DNA of 64,000 nt from Amphiura filiformis (GCF_039555335.1 NC_092630.1:85690148-85754147), one strand, 5' to 3'; shown: positions 44,435 to 56,990, counted from the first letter of the stretch. Notes: generated by a model from the letters alone, not told the origin. Numbers and translations: made by a program.

Positions 44435-45039
44435 GTGTAAAGCATCAGCGTTGAACCTCATCTGCCATGTGTTCTGCCAGATGTTAAGATTATCAAGGTC
44501 TGACTGTAAGCGCATGACATCAGAGTTGTTGTGGATGGGACGATACATTTATAACACAGTCGTCGGCAAATAAACGAACCTCAGACATGATGTTTTCGGG
44601 AGGTCGTTTATACTAAAAACAGAAGGGGGCCGAGGACGGTGCCTTGGGGGATGCCCGATCTTATCTGCATCCACTGCGAATGCTCGCCATCCACGACAAC
44701 TCTCTATCTGTCTGCGCTTAATCAGAAAATTTGAGACCCAAGTATGCGTTCTACAGTCTGTGATGCTTATGAAGCAGTCTCTTGTGAGGTACCATGTCAA
44801 ACGCCTTGCTAAAGTCCATGATGATTGAGGGCTTTAGCAAGGTCGTTGACCGTGAGTATTAACTGGGACTCACAAGAGTGATGTTGACGAAATCCATGCT
44901 GTCTACAGCCCTCGAATTAACCCACGGCACCGACGGCATATTGCCGTGGGTGCCCAACCCCACTGCCGCAATGCCCTCAAAATATGTCCTTTACCGACGG
45001 CAGTCACTTGCCGTGCCCTCTAAAGAAGTTGCCGTCGGT

Positions 45040-45660
45040 GCCCTGCACCTCAAAGGACTTTGCCAACCACTCCATTGTGAACTCCTTTGTGATGAGTTCT
45101 AAGGTCCTTGCCGACTTTTATTTACATTGATTTCCCCTTCTATGACCTTTTGAAGGGATACCTATATGAGCGTGTTTATAGTGAGCCAGATTATGCGGTA
45201 TTTAGCTGAACTGCCACGCAGTCTATATTTGTTTATGTTTTACTAACCATTGCAAATCTAGACTACGCGGTAGTTTAGCTAAATAACGGAAAGATTGTCC
45301 CACTATAAACACGCTCTATGCTAAACTCAAAGCTGACCTCAGAAGACAGTTTTGCCGACAACCCCTTTGTGCACTCCTTTGTGATGAGTCTTGCCGACTT
45401 GTATTTACATTTATTTCCCCTTCTATGTGACCTTTTGAAGGGACACCTATGCTAAACTCAAAGCTGATCTCAGAAGACAGTTTTGCCGACAACCCTTTGT
45501 GCACTCCTTTGTGATGAGTCTTGCCGACTTCTATTTACATTTATTTCCCCTTCTATGACCTTTTGAAGGGACACCTATGCTAAAGCTCAAGGTCACTTTT
45601 GCCGACTTTCTAACTGTTTACATTTATTATTTTCCCTTCCATGACCTTTTTGAATGGACA
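45040..45660. repeat. ~125-bp tandem repeat inside the hAT-like element
   Basis: Blocks CTTTGTGCACTCCTTTGTGA, TTGCCGACTT.TATTTACAT and CTTTTGAAGGGACACCTATG recur from about 45040 to 45660; one unit is interrupted by a small MITE. Confidence 0.85.
45165..45315. mobile_element. Small TA-type MITE within the tandem repeat
   Basis: GAGCGTGTTTATAGTG at the left pairs with CACTATAAACACGCTC at the right. Neighbouring repeat units lack it, which defines the empty site as CCTATGCTAAAC and suggests a TA duplication. Confidence 0.8.
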
Positions 45661-46560
45661 CTATGCCTAATTAAGATAATTTATTATTTGATTTCTGGAC
45701 ATTTTCGAATTAATTCTTATATCTGTTGGATTCATATATACCCTCACTTAGACATGATTATAAATTCCATGGTGTTAAATTGGTTTTTTTGCCCAAAATC
45801 ATTGTCTGGTGGAGTAAAACAACTTCAAATCTATTGTGTTATATCATTGAATTAAAAACATATTTTTAGTGCATTCAGTCATAGTCACTAAATATTTCAA
45901 TGAGCTAATTTGCATATTTTACCAAATAAGGAAACCTGTTTTGTAGTATAGGCCTACGTTCATATCAAAATATTTGCGAACATGATTAAACTCATCAGTA
46001 GAGTAGACTATAATGACTTTATGCTTAATGCTTGTGGTGATAGCTGATGATGTCCAGGGGACGCTGATGTAGCATTTACACATGTATATTATAATAAGCT
46101 AATTTGCATATTTATATTTTGCAATTTTTTAAGGAAAATACCTTAACCTTTGGTGTTAGAAAGGACAGAATAATTCTGGTATACCCTGCACACAAGTATA
46201 AACCTAATCCAAATCGATATAGCTACAGACTGAAATAAAAGGGAATTGCCCAATTCTTTCCGCATTGTATACTTGCGAACTTCAATATTTGAAGACCAAT
46301 GTTCGATAAGCACTAAAATCATCTATCATGATTGCTAACGTGAGTTTTCTTTACTTTTGAGAAATTGCCTTGGTGCCCTTCTCAAATTTTAAACAGTTGC
46401 CGTGATGCCCTTTTGAAATATTACAAATTGCCGCGCTGCCTCGCCGTTTCAATGGAAATCCAAGGCAATTGTCAACTTGCCCTAAAAAAGTTGCCGTGCC
46501 CTTCAGATCCTTAATTGGAGGGCTGGCTGTCTATCAGTAAGGATATGGTGTAGGGCCTAT

Positions 46561-46819
46561 GTTGAAATGCTGCATGATTTTACTGTGGATATATATATAT
46601 TATATCATGTGCATATTTTGAGGCTACATGAGTTCTTGGGTATTCAAGTGTTGTGTCAATGCATACTTGTGCATAAGCCAAATCGACTTTAAAATTTGCA
46701 ATGCATTGAACAGGTTTTTTTTTTCAGTTTTGGGACATTTTCTTTGCACTCTGACCTATCGGGAAAATGGGTTTTTGCATGTATAAAATGTTATAAGGTT
46801 TGACTACAATAAAAATTGT
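46561..46819. other. No gene seen
   Basis: AT-rich intronic sequence. Confidence 0.4.
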
Positions 46820-47174
46820 TTAAGGGGGTACTACACCCCTGGCCAATTTTGTGTCTATTTTTGCAATTTTCTCAAAAATGATAGCGCATAGATGACAAGT
46901 AAGATATGTATATTATAGGGGCAAGGACTACAACTACTGCACTGAAAATTCAGCAACTCAGGCAAGTAGTTATTGATTTATTGATCAAATAATGGTTTTC
47001 CCTCATTTTTGACTGTAACTCCACAATTGTTGTCTGTGTTGAAATAAAATTTCCAGTGCAGTAGTTGTAGTCCTTGCCCCTATAATATTCATATCTTACT
47101 TGTCACAATGCGCTATAATTTTGAGAAAAATGCAAAAATAGGCACAAAATTGGGCAGGGTGTAGTACCCCTTAA
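46820..47174. mobile_element. TTAA-flanked MITE, copy 2
   Basis: The element 46824-47170 has GGGGGTACTACACCCCTG and GGGGTACTACACCC-type inverted ends, TTAA on both sides, and shared interior with copy 1 (AAGGACTACAACTACTGCAC and its inverse). The middle segment is flipped relative to copy 1. Confidence 0.9.
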
Positions 47175-47210
47175 AAAAAACATGATTTTCATAAAGTAAT
47201 TATAAATAAG

Positions 47211-47395
47211 AGACTCAGTACACCGGTCGATCTTACCGTTTCCGATGTTGATTAAGATACTTCTTGCATCGATCCCGAAATGCGAAAAAAACCAATAGTC
47301 ATTTTGTCCCACATAAATGAATAAATAACAAAAACCCCCCGATCCCCCGAGTGGACTCACCCAATCGGTGACGTCACACACGATAATCATCCTTA
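47211..47395. repeat. Left inverted terminal repeat of the DIRS element
   Basis: Starts AGACTCAGTACACCGG; matches 54312-54511 on the other strand with small indels (for example six versus four C before GATCCCCC). Confidence 0.92.
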
Positions 47396-48550
47396 TCCTC
47401 CTTGGTTTCTAGATGAGATAGACGTGTGGATTTTTCTTTACCAACGCAAAGTATCATTACGAACCAAAGGACGAGATATACAGTTTGTTTGTTACACCTG
47501 AGGTAAAAACCAACCAGTATAGTACGCTAGGGAGATAGTTTTGACGACATTTTTCGCTAGAAAAGTGACAAAAAACGATCCAAAAACTTAGCTTGTATGA
47601 GTGTTTCCGTTCAGATATCACGGAACACACGTTTCAAAATAATAGCCCTTAGGACGCCATTTTATTTTTGTTCTCACGTAAAACAACTATAGCAGACTAG
47701 TAAGTTACAATAGATGTTTGTACAGTACTGTGTATACATGTATGGTGAGTGATTATCGCTATGTTTATGGTGTGCTCTATCGTTATATCTTTCAGTACGC
47801 GTCTGATGACGAGTTACTGCTAAGAGTTCGGTGGGTTTCCGAAGGGACCAGCCTGACAAATCTATACCAAAAGGTTTTCAGTTTTTCATCCCTTTGTACA
47901 TATATTTTTATATCATACCACTACATCAGCGTCAGCCACTGTGCGTGTGGGTCTGTTTATTGGGCTTGAGCTTGTGTTCGGGGGGGTAGTGCTGTACGCT
48001 CCCCGATTACTACAATGTCCAGGCCTTGTCAATCATGCCCTTCCCTTGTGGCAGAGTGGGACCCGCATCCACTCTGCTACACCCACAGGGATTGCTCTAA
48101 ATCAAATAAGTGTGCTTCCTTTTGCATAGGCTTATCGGACATCCACTTGAGGATTTAGAAAGTAGCGCTTCGCTTGGGTCTTCGACACAGACAGAAAACG
48201 AAGACTAAGAAACAGAAGCCTACAGGTAAGATTGATATGGTAGGTACTAGCGCCGGCCGGCAAGGGCCACGCTAAGGTAACCTCTGGGGCTCCGGTCCCG
48301 GCAAGCAGGCGGACCCTCCGGGACTGCTAGCGAGCCCGAAGGCCTAGCAGCCAGCGAAAGCACTGACTTAACGTCTAAGCTAGTAGCAGGCAGCAGGGCG
48401 GTACTTGCCCTAACAGGCGAGTACCAGTCTACCAGTGAGATCTCTAGCGAGTTTCTTGCAGGTGGACACCCGTCTATTGCTGGCGAACGAGCGGGTCTAG
48501 CACCCGCGGAAGTAGCCGGCGACGGACAGTATGCCAAGGGTACCCCGGGC

Positions 48551-50957
48551 TTGCCTGGGTTGAATCCTAGCATACAGCGTGCGAACGGACCTCCGGGCTT
48601 GCCTCGGCCGGTCTGTAGCACGCAGCGTGCCAGTGGACCCCCGGGCTTGCCTGGGTTGATCCACGGCACGCAGCACGCCTTTCGTTCCCCGCAAGGGTCG
48701 AATGAAAACGTGCATGGGTTTAGCAGAGACGATACCGGGGCTAACGCTTGGTGTAGTCTTAGCAGAACCAACTGGGGTTGTCACACGGCAGCGTTCCATG
48801 GCGGGACCGCCAAGTGATGCCCTGGGCCTTGGAATGGCTGCCGGCTGTCCTCCGGGACTGGCTAGCGGCTATACCGGGGGTGGGCTCGCAGTCTCTCACG
48901 GGACAGCGACCCAAGTGCAAACGGTGGCAGCTACCGAGACGAGCTACGGCTCGACTTCAGTGGTAGCCACTATGCACGCGCCCATAGCTGCCGTGAGTGG
49001 TCCGCCACACACAGCGACCTTGGGTGAGGCTCAAGAGGTTAGGGTAGGTAGTTTGAACAGCCTGGCTGATCAACAACCCACTTATGTCCTCGAGAGCCAG
49101 CAGAGCGTGGGTGATCCATTACAGTCAATGGGTCGATTACCTCTTATGATCGATCACTATCTATTCAGCGGAGCATGGCTCCATTGATTGATACTGCCTA
49201 TTCAGGTAGCGAGGTGACTGATCGAGGGTATACACGCTCAGCTACCCGTGATACTAGGCAAGCTCCTTTTAGCCAAGGGACAGCCAGTATAGCGGGGTAC
49301 CCATACACGCGGCTTGATCCTCTAGCGGGGAACGCTGTGAGGCATGGGTACAGCGGTACGCGGTCGGGAGGCCTACCGGGCACCTACGCTACAACCACGC
49401 AGGTACCGCAGTACTGCGTCCTGGTTACCACAGTCTCTGTGGCAACAGGGGAGGCGGTACTGGTACTACCGCTCCATGGGGTTTCCCTGGTGGCGGATCC
49501 TTTCAGGGTCAGCTACCGACAGGGTATGCCCGTGGTATCCGCCGCAGGGTGGTTTCTTCCACGGTCTCAGCACCGTGGCAAGTGCCGCCCTAGCGATGGG
49601 CAAGCAGTACCACCAGCGGTTACCCAGGCTGGGCGGCGAGTGGCTAACCCTGATACAGCTCAGGGTAGGCCGCACGCTGCTATGGCTAGGGCGACAGCAG
49701 CGAGAGCGTGCGGATCCCGGGGTGCTATGGCTAGCATCTCGGGGTCTAGCGGGCGTACTCCCTCTTCTGCTGGTGTTCAGTTGGCTAGCCACACGGTGGC
49801 GACACCTCCCTGTCCACCTTCAGATGCCCGTCGTCAGATCTCTTCCTCATCAGAGAGTGAGTCAGAGTCTGAAGGCGAGGGAAAGGAGTCGGAAGATGAA
49901 ACCAGTAGCGACTCACAGTCTGATGAGGCTGTGCAGGTAGCTTCAGGTATCCTTCCCCGCTGCCCGTGAGGAACTCGCTAGCAATGGTCTGCCTGCGGAC
50001 ACCGCTGAGGTGATGAGCCGTGTGGCCCAAGGTTTGGGCCTGGCTTTCTCTCAGGAGGAGTCCGTTCAGGAGGACCAGGGCATCCTTTCAGTAGGATGCC
50101 CAGCTAGCGCGTCCACACAAGGGTCGCCCGCACTTGCATTCCCGGCGGACCTCAAGGGTAGGTTTCAGTGGGCTGTCAGGCTCGCTGGAGCTTGACGCCC
50201 GGCGTGCACGCTTCCACTGCGTGTTTCGCAGGAGGACTACTGAAACCTACCTCAGGGTCCCTGACATGGATCCAGACGCGTTGCCGCGCCTGCCGCTAGC
50301 GGCCAAGGCGCGCGGTCGTTCTCCCCCAGTGGGAGGAGGAGCTAAAGCTCATCGATAAGCGAGCACGCTCGCTTATCAGAGTCTCTAGCGTCGCTACCAC
50401 GCTTGCCGAGCACCTCGGTAGGAAGGTAGCGAACGACCACGGGCAACGTCGAACTCTTCCTTGAGGTTAATCTGTTAGCGGTGCTAACAGCTAACCTCAA
50501 CGAGAGTTCTATGGGCCTAGCCCGTAGGATGTCAGCTCGCCGCCGGGAGAATGCCGGTCTGTCCCTCCAGTCAACTTACGGCTCCGACTTTGCTGAAGCA
50601 ATGAAGAAGTCAGACTCGGTGGGACAGGGGCTACTCTTTGGACAGGCCTTTTGCGCTCCGGTAGAGGACCGGGCAAAGAAGGCCACCAATGAGAGCACTC
50701 TGAAGAAGTCAGAGGCTGCCCTGACCAAGGGGAAGGGCAGTAAGGCGAAGAAGAAGCACAAGAAGAAGAAGTCTTCTAAGCGTTCTTCAGCGCCAGCTCC
50801 GGCTTCAGCAGGACGCGCACCACAGACTACACCCGAGCCCGAGGCTACTCCAGCACCTCCCAAGAAAACTGGGAAGCGCAAGAGGAGTGCTGGACCGCAT
50901 GGCAAGCCCCCTAAGAAGAGCCGCTCTTCGAAGGGTGGCAAACCAGATCGGTCCTGA
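48551..50957 (+). pseudogene. DIRS gag-like ORF (frameshifted)
   Basis: Open segments in shifting frames: 48702-49187, 49175-49969, 50010-50195, 50134-50358 and 50481-50957. Features in order: a Gly/Ala/Thr-rich N-terminal part, an acidic serine stretch (SSSESESESEGEGKESEDE, about 49840-49910), VPDMDPDALPRLPL (about 50260), a helical part with LARRMSARRRENAGLSL, and a very Lys-rich tail (50740-50950) that may bind nucleic acid. No CCHC knuckle. Function is inferred from position ahead of RT and from its charge pattern. Confidence 0.7.
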
Positions 50958-51099
50958 GGGCACGGGCGGTCGACAGTCCATGCCGGCAGGTTTGGACTTC
51001 CACAGGGATTCCCCTGTGGGCGGCCGCTGTGCATTACACGCCCAGAGATGGCATGCCATCTCACCGGGCGCCTGGGTATTGTCAGTGGTCAGTGGGGTT

Positions 51100-51775
51100 A
51101 CAGGCTGGAATTTACCAGCCACCCTCATGCGCCTGCACGATTCAGAGGTCCACGGTAGTGCCGCCAGACGCCCCCAGCGTCGGGCACTACTGTCAGAGGT
51201 CACTCAGCTTCTCACGGCAAGCGATTGTCCCGGTCTACCCCCCTTTCACCAAGGGGTTTTGGAGCACGTTTTTCTGGCTCCAAAGAAGACCGGCGACTGG
51301 AGGCCATTCTGAACCTCAAGCCGTTGAACGAGTTCCCCAGGCCCCAGAGGTTCAGAATGGAGACTCTCGCTGCGGTGCTAGCCTGCCCCATCAAGGGTAT
51401 GTGGGCGGCATCGCTAGATCTCTCGGACGCATATCTGCATGTTCCGATCGCACCTCAAGATCAGAGGTTTCTACGCTTCAAGGTACAGGGTCAAACTTAC
51501 CAGTTTCGATGCCTGCCATTCGGCTTGTCCACCTCCCCCAGAGTGTTTACACTCCTGGTCAGGGCGGTGGCAGCGTACCTGAAGCGCAGGGGAGTCAACA
51601 TGTGTTGCTACCTGGACGATTGGTTCATTTACGGACGCACCCGCTGGAGACACAGTGTCTCGTGGAGTTAGTAGTCCGTGCGGTGCGGGACCTGGGATTT
51701 CTGATCAACGTCCAAGAAATCCAATTTGGTCCCGACGCGAGACACCACTATTCTTAGGGGCCCAGATCAACCTCA
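51100..51775 (+). pseudogene. DIRS reverse transcriptase domain (frameshifted)
   Basis: Main open part 51225-51671: LNLKPLNEFPR, then SLDLSDAYLHVPIAPQDQRF (motif A aspartates), LPFGLSTSPRVFT (motif B), CCYLDDWFI (motif C, YLDD at about 51609-51620). The upstream part (VFLAPKKTGDWRPF) is in another frame up to about 51310, and the downstream part (LVVRAVRDLGFLIN) in another after about 51643. The wording LPFGLSTSPRVF and YLDDW is characteristic of DIRS/Ngaro RTs. It would copy element RNA into DNA without an integrase. Confidence 0.92.
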
Positions 51776-52640
51776 AGGAGGGATCGCGGCGCCCTCACCC
51801 GAGAGGGTGACGAACATGGCGAGTGTGCCCGACTCTTGGCCGAGTCAGAGGGGGCACCCGCTGTGGCATGGATGAAGGTTTTGGGCCTTATGGCCAGTAT
51901 GGTAGACCTCGTACCGTACTGCCGCTTTCACATGAGGCCTATACAACTACACCTTCTAGCCTTTTACAGGCCCAGTCGTCACCCAATATCCCTCGCGTTC
52001 CGATGTCGGAGATCGCGCGAGAGGAACTCTGGTGGTGGACCCATCAGCCCAATTTGACTCAAGGTGTCAGGTTTCCTGCACCAGCGGTGCGTCACGTAGT
52101 GACGACCGACGCGTCAAAGCTGGGCTGGGGGCCACATCCACGGGACTCAGTCTCGGGCCTATGGTCGGCCACGGAGACGGAGTTCCATATCAACCTTCTC
52201 GAACTTTGGGCAGTGGAGAGAACTCTCCAGCATTTCGAGAAGGTGATCGTGGGATCTCATATCGTTGTCCAAACAGACAACACAACCGTGGTGGCCTACC
52301 TCAACAGACAAGGGGCACCAGGTCACCACGGTTATGCCTGCACGCACTTCGCCTGATAGGGTGGTGCAAGGCCAGGCAGATTACGTTGAGAGCGATGCAC
52401 ATAGCGGGAGTCACCAACATCCTCGCGGACGATCTGTCACGAGGAAAGGTGTCGGGACCTACAGAATGGTCCCTTGCTCCGCAGGTCGCCCAGACGATCT
52501 TCGAGGTGATGTACCACCCCTCGATAGATTTGTTCGCATCTCATCGAAATCATCAGCTGCCGGTATTGCTCAAGGGTCGCAGACCCACAGGCATTCGCCG
52601 TGGGCGCTCTGTCCGTGAGACTGGGGAGGAATGACTGCTT
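51776..52640 (+). pseudogene. DIRS RNase H domain and linker
   Basis: In the open frame 51823-52356, TTDASKLGWG (D at about 52108), HINLLELWAVE (E at about 52201) and VVQTDNTTVVAYLNRQG (D at about 52276) form the RNase H D-E-D set. Downstream, in another frame, HIAGVTNILADDLSRG gives the final acidic motif, followed by HPSIDLFASHRNHQLP, a conserved DIRS segment. At least two frame breaks. Confidence 0.9.
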
Positions 52641-53866
52641 ACGCTTTCCCCGATCTCACTGCTCGCAAGGGTAGTGACCAAGATCGGGAGGAGGATTGCA
52701 ACGTCATTCTGATAGCACCGTTCTGGCGAAACACCTGTGGTTTCGACCGATGGTGGATCTACTAGCGGCACAGCCGCGAGTACTCCCCGAGTTACCAAAT
52801 CTACTCCGGATGCCCGGAGGAGAGGTACCAAGTCTACCACTAGAGCACCTGCAGTTAGCTGCATGGCCCTTATCAGGAACGTCGCGGCGGAGGGAGGCTT
52901 TTCATCAGAAGCTGCTTCTCTCATCGCCGGGGTAGACGCGAGTCTACCCTCCGCACGTATAGTCAGCGTTTGGCTCCCTACTACGCATGGTGCGATGAGA
53001 GAATACATCTCCCACTAGAGCCCCTGTGCCTCTAGTGGCAGATTTTCTGACAGAAAAGTTCAGGTCAGGACTTCAGCAGGCAACGATAGCCAACTACAAG
53101 TCAGCCATTCTCTCGATTCATCGGGATTTGAAGACGGGTCGACTATCAATTCAGATGGGTCCCTAAGTCTTCTTCTCGACGGTATGTTCAACGAGCGCCC
53201 GCCGAAAGGAAGGTGGTCCCTCCATGGGACCTCAACACAGTCTTGGAGTATATTAAGGGTCCCCTTTGAGCCCCTGTCAAAAGCGACCCTTAAATACGCC
53301 ACTCTTAAGGCGGCCTTTCTTCTGGCGTTGGCTTCGGACGGGCGCTGCTCGGAGTTGCACGCAGTCTCAAGTCAGCCTCCGTGTTTACTAACAACGGAGC
53401 GACGCTGTTTCTTCGCCCGGATTTCCTTGCAAAAATGAGCGAAGTACATTCCGACACTCGCCCTCTTCCTACCCAGTATTGGGCAGGGTTCGTCAATAGC
53501 CGAAGACAGGTTGTGGTGCCCGGTGAGGGCGCTACAGCACTACCTTGGCCGAACACAAACCTTAAGAGGGCTCATGACCGCTTATTTATCACCCACGCAG
53601 AACCGCACGGTCCAGCCGCTAAACAGACTCTGGCACGGTGGCTGGTCCAGGTGTTGGTGGTCTCGGGGGCGGCAAAAGACGCTCGCCCCAAGGCCCACTC
53701 AACAAGATCTATCTCATCTTCGTGGGCCTACCATAGGGGGGTCCCCATTGATGAGATTTGTCAGGCTGTGTCCTGGAAGAACCCGTCGTCCTTTTCCACG
53801 GTTTACTACAAAAACGTAAACCAACGACCAGGCGATAAGTTCACCAGGGCTGTTCTGGGGAGATAA
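52641..53866 (+). pseudogene. DIRS tyrosine recombinase (frameshifted)
   Basis: Replaces the integrase. The SAM-like N-terminal part (LVADFLTEKFRSGL.QATIANY, about 53030-53110) is followed by ALASDGRCSELHAV with the first catalytic Arg (about 53340), then in the 53381-53866 frame AHSTRSISSSWAY with H..R (53696-53707) and VYYKNV with the nucleophilic Tyr (about 53804-53809). The R-H-R-Y set of tyrosine recombinases is thus present, but frames shift around 52740, 53020, 53170 and 53430. Confidence 0.92.
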
Positions 53867-54119
53867 CATGGTGGTTGGGTATCAGGTGTTTTATGGACAA
53901 TCAGAATTCCAACATGGTAAGAACCAGTGTTTCTATTCTTAACCACTGCACTTTCAGTTCAGGGTTTTTGTCTGTTCACGTAGTCTTTCTGTTTCCGGCC
54001 GTGAGGGGGGGGAAATAGTTTGACCTCGCGATTACCATGCTACCCACTCTCCCGATCCTTATCAGATGCTGGCCAATCTTGTACCTCCATCCGTCGGTTA
54101 CTTGCTAGATCGATCTTTC

Positions 54120-54250
54120 AGATGTTGATGCAAGAAGTATCTTAATCAACATCGGAAGCGGTAAGATCGACCGGTGTACTGAGTCTAGTCCCAAACAAAA
54201 ATGTTTGGTAGACTCATAACCGGTGCGATCTTACCTTTCCGATGTTGATT
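54120..54250. repeat. DIRS internal complementary region
   Basis: Reads as the complement of the left end (…GATCGACCGGTGTACTGAGTC) fused directly to that of the right end (TAGTCCCAAACAAAAATG…). This restores both element ends and marks the junction of a circular intermediate. Confidence 0.92.
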
Positions 54251-54311
54251 ATCCCGACCCCGACCGCCCCTACAAGTTTGGCCGGTAGGGGCTGCCCAAG
54301 TCGGATAAGGG

Positions 54312-54511
54312 ATGATTATCGTGTGTGGCGTCACCGAATGGGTGAGTCCACTCGGGGGATCGGGGTTTTGTTATTTATTCATTTATGTGGGACAAAATGA
54401 CTATTGGTTTTTTTTCGCATCTCGGGATCGATGCAAGAAGTATCTTAATCAACATCGGAAAGGTAAGATCGCACCGGTTATGAGTCTACCAAACATTTTT
54501 GTTTGGGACTA
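54312..54511. repeat. Right inverted terminal repeat of the DIRS element
   Basis: Inverted match to 47211-47395; its outermost 40 bases differ from the left end, which the internal complementary region reproduces faithfully. Confidence 0.92.
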
Positions 54512-56990
54512 ATATTGTTAATCATAACAAGTCAAGTCAAGTCAGCATTACCGTAATATTACTATTAAAATGAATGCATAATTACACTACAGTAATTTGT
54601 GAAAACTTTGGAAGTTGAATGCAAAATACTCTAACATTATTTATAATGTTATTATTGTGCTGACAAAATAGTTTGCAATTAACATTTGGGAACATTATTA
54701 AAATATTGGTGTTAATGGTGTATAGTGTTTTTCTCAATTTCATAAAACTTTTTGAAAATGTGGGGTTGTATGTGTTACATTTTGGGAAGAGTGGTTGTTG
54801 AAGTCCCAAAGTGTTATATACATGTACATACGTATATTACATGTAGTCAGCAGGACTTAGATTTTTGACGAGAATCACAGAAATGATTCTCATAAGATTT
54901 GGTTGCAACTTCTCTCATTGTATCATACATTGTACAGTAAGTGCAGTGACTATGATGGATTTTGATTCTTGCAAACCAAGATGAAATCTAGGCACTGGAC
55001 AGGGGAGGGAGGAGGCTTATTTGGTTACCCAAAAAGCTACTGGCCCAGTTGGATACCTGGCCTGATGTCTGAAACTTACTGGCGCAGTCCAGTGGCTAAA
55101 TCGAGCCCCGATTGTATTCTGATTGATCCCTGTTGTTTTAGCAAGTTTAACACTATCAATAATATTTGGTTATCAAACTTGACCTACTTCTGTGCCTATA
55201 TTTTACTTGTTTCCCCACATCAAGTTGAACCCTGTTTTTATCTTTTCAACAACAAACCATTAAATATATATCAGTGGATGAGTAAACAAGAAAAATTTAT
55301 TCTTTTTGGATTATTTTTTGTTTTCAGAATACCATTTCTGTGATCTTAAAATTGCAAGTTCAAAATAAATCATGTTCTGGTGGCCACCAACCAACCTTAA
55401 TAATGTTAACTTCTAGGCTTTAGCATGGGGCCATTCAGAATAGTGAAGTGTATAAATTTGCCTTTTTAATACTTTCACATGTCCAAGGGCAACTATAACA
55501 GATCTTCAAATTAAGTTCAGATCAGAGATCTGTGATTACATATTTGTCACTCATATAATTACATCTCAATGTCGGATATTATCCACATGTGAGCCATTTA
55601 ATGAAAATTTAAATCCGGTGAAGATATAAAGAGGCCCTCATAAAGCCTGTTTGTGTTACCTGGCTTGGATGAGATTAAGGGTAGACGAAGTGTTGTTGGT
55701 CGAAGCAACCAGAAAAATCAATTTTCATTCTCTAGATCAATAAATTATTGACAAATAACACATTGATGTTTTGCAAAAGTTCATTCTACAAATCATATAC
55801 TTTGAAAACTTGCTTATTTTATTGTTGTTAATGAGTTATGAACATTTAACAAAAGTGTTGTTGTTTCAGCCCTCTTTACAACATAACTCAAGAACCACAG
55901 GACCTATAAAAGCATTTATGTGATATTTGAATTCTTCTACACGTTCGCAAGGAAATGAGCAATGCAATTTTTGCCGAAGCTCACTACCATTCGCAAGATG
56001 TTGTGAACTACCAAATCGCAACACTTTAAAATAGTGTATTACCTTAATGCATTTCAGTTATTGGGTGTGTTGTGATCTCCATTGTCTCTTATTCAGATTG
56101 GATTTGTAAATCAGGTTATCAGTCTGCAATCACAAAGCTTCACCAACAAAGCGTGATTTGTGACAAAAAGCACAATTTAGATTGATTTTTTTAATTTTTT
56201 TTACAAAAGTTAATAATGAAATTTAATAATTTTAAAAAAGTTTAAAATTACTTGTTAACCTTGGAACTGAAGAAACACTGCTACCTAAAAAAAATCTTTT
56301 TCAAAGCTGGTGCAAAAAACAGACCATTTTAATTACATTTGCTTCTATTGAACAGTTACCAATGCATGCTAATTTAATGTGTCCCTGGCTATTCAAAAGA
56401 AGCAAAAGTATAAAATGTACAACAACTTTATCCAGCTTCAACAAACTGACTTAAATTTTTTGTTAGTACATTAATATTTCTCCAGTTCCAAACTTTATAA
56501 TAAGTGATTTTTTTTTCAGTTTTTGTAAAAAGAAAAAACAAAAAAGAAAAACGCAAATACACCCAAAAAAATGCAGTTGCAGCCGCAAATACCTCGATCA
56601 CATTTTTCTCCGGTGCTTACCCATGTGTCACAAATCTTCCAGTACATCCTGCAACTGCATCACTCTGAACCAATTAATCTGTTTCTACTGAACAAGTTAA
56701 CCTGTGTCACTCCAAGCCGGCAACCCTTCTGCAGTAGAAATGCACAGTTTTATTAGACCTTTTATTTCTAGTGTTTGTTGTTTGAGAAACTTAATGAATA
56801 CAAGCAATAGTGTGTAATAAAAGCCCAGATTATTGATTGGTGTTGTCTTACAGTGTAATAATGTGTAATAAGAGTCTTAAAATCAATCAACACACAGGAT
56901 GATGAAAAACTCATTTTCTCACTTGAATTTAAAGAAAAATTTCATGGTGAACAATACTATAAAAAAAGTATTTAATTTCGCTTCTAAGCC
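54512..56990. other. Intronic sequence, no exon recognised
   Basis: AT-rich; the 124-codon frame at 54969-55343 lacks any recognisable domain and good splice borders. Confidence 0.45.

Larger units (their letters stand above)
44898..46533. mobile_element. Non-autonomous hAT-like element, 1620 bp
   Basis: Ends CAGCCCTCGAATTAA and, on the other strand, CAGCCCTCCAATTAA. It is flanked by the perfect 8-bp duplication GCTGTCTA (44898-44905 and 46526-46533). Subterminal parts are full of TTGCCGT / ACGGCA words, including a CCCACGGCA...TGCCGTGGG hairpin. No transposase frame. Inserted in LINE-A. Confidence 0.9.
42830..46560 (-). mobile_element. CR1/Jockey-type LINE (LINE-A), interrupted by three insertions
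   Basis: The minus-strand translation across the pieces gives, in order, HGFR..HSCESQL-like sequence on both sides of the insertion at 44906-46525, FSKAFDMVPHKRLL (about 44815), LFADDCVI (about 44570, the active-site FADD), TWQMRFNADALH (about 44465), SYLGIHINKD (about 44000), TISKANKVLGVIRR (about 43465), and RRQANRLTPMQKI with the C-terminal end (43283-42996). It is a long, decayed reverse transcriptase with stops and frameshifts, in a DOCK intron in antisense orientation. Confidence 0.88.
47211..54511 (+). mobile_element. DIRS-type tyrosine-recombinase retrotransposon, nearly full length
   Basis: About 7.3 kb. The inverted terminal repeats are 47211-47395 and 54312-54511 (shared: CCCACATAAATGAATAAATA, GATCCCCCGAGTGGACTCAC). 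An internal complementary region (54120-54250) carries the complements of both outer ends fused, the hallmark of DIRS circular-intermediate replication. Coding order is gag-like, reverse transcriptase, RNase H, tyrosine recombinase. GC content is visibly higher than the surroundings. Several frameshifts make it defective, yet all catalytic motifs are present. Left and right flanks share no target duplication, as expected. Confidence 0.95.

Noticed and set aside
48247-50030. Long minus-strand Pro/Arg-rich frames
   Set aside because: Antisense shadows in the GC-rich DIRS gag region.
54969-55343. 124-codon plus-strand frame as a DOCK exon
   Set aside because: No similarity to DOCK domains and lacks convincing acceptor and donor sites.
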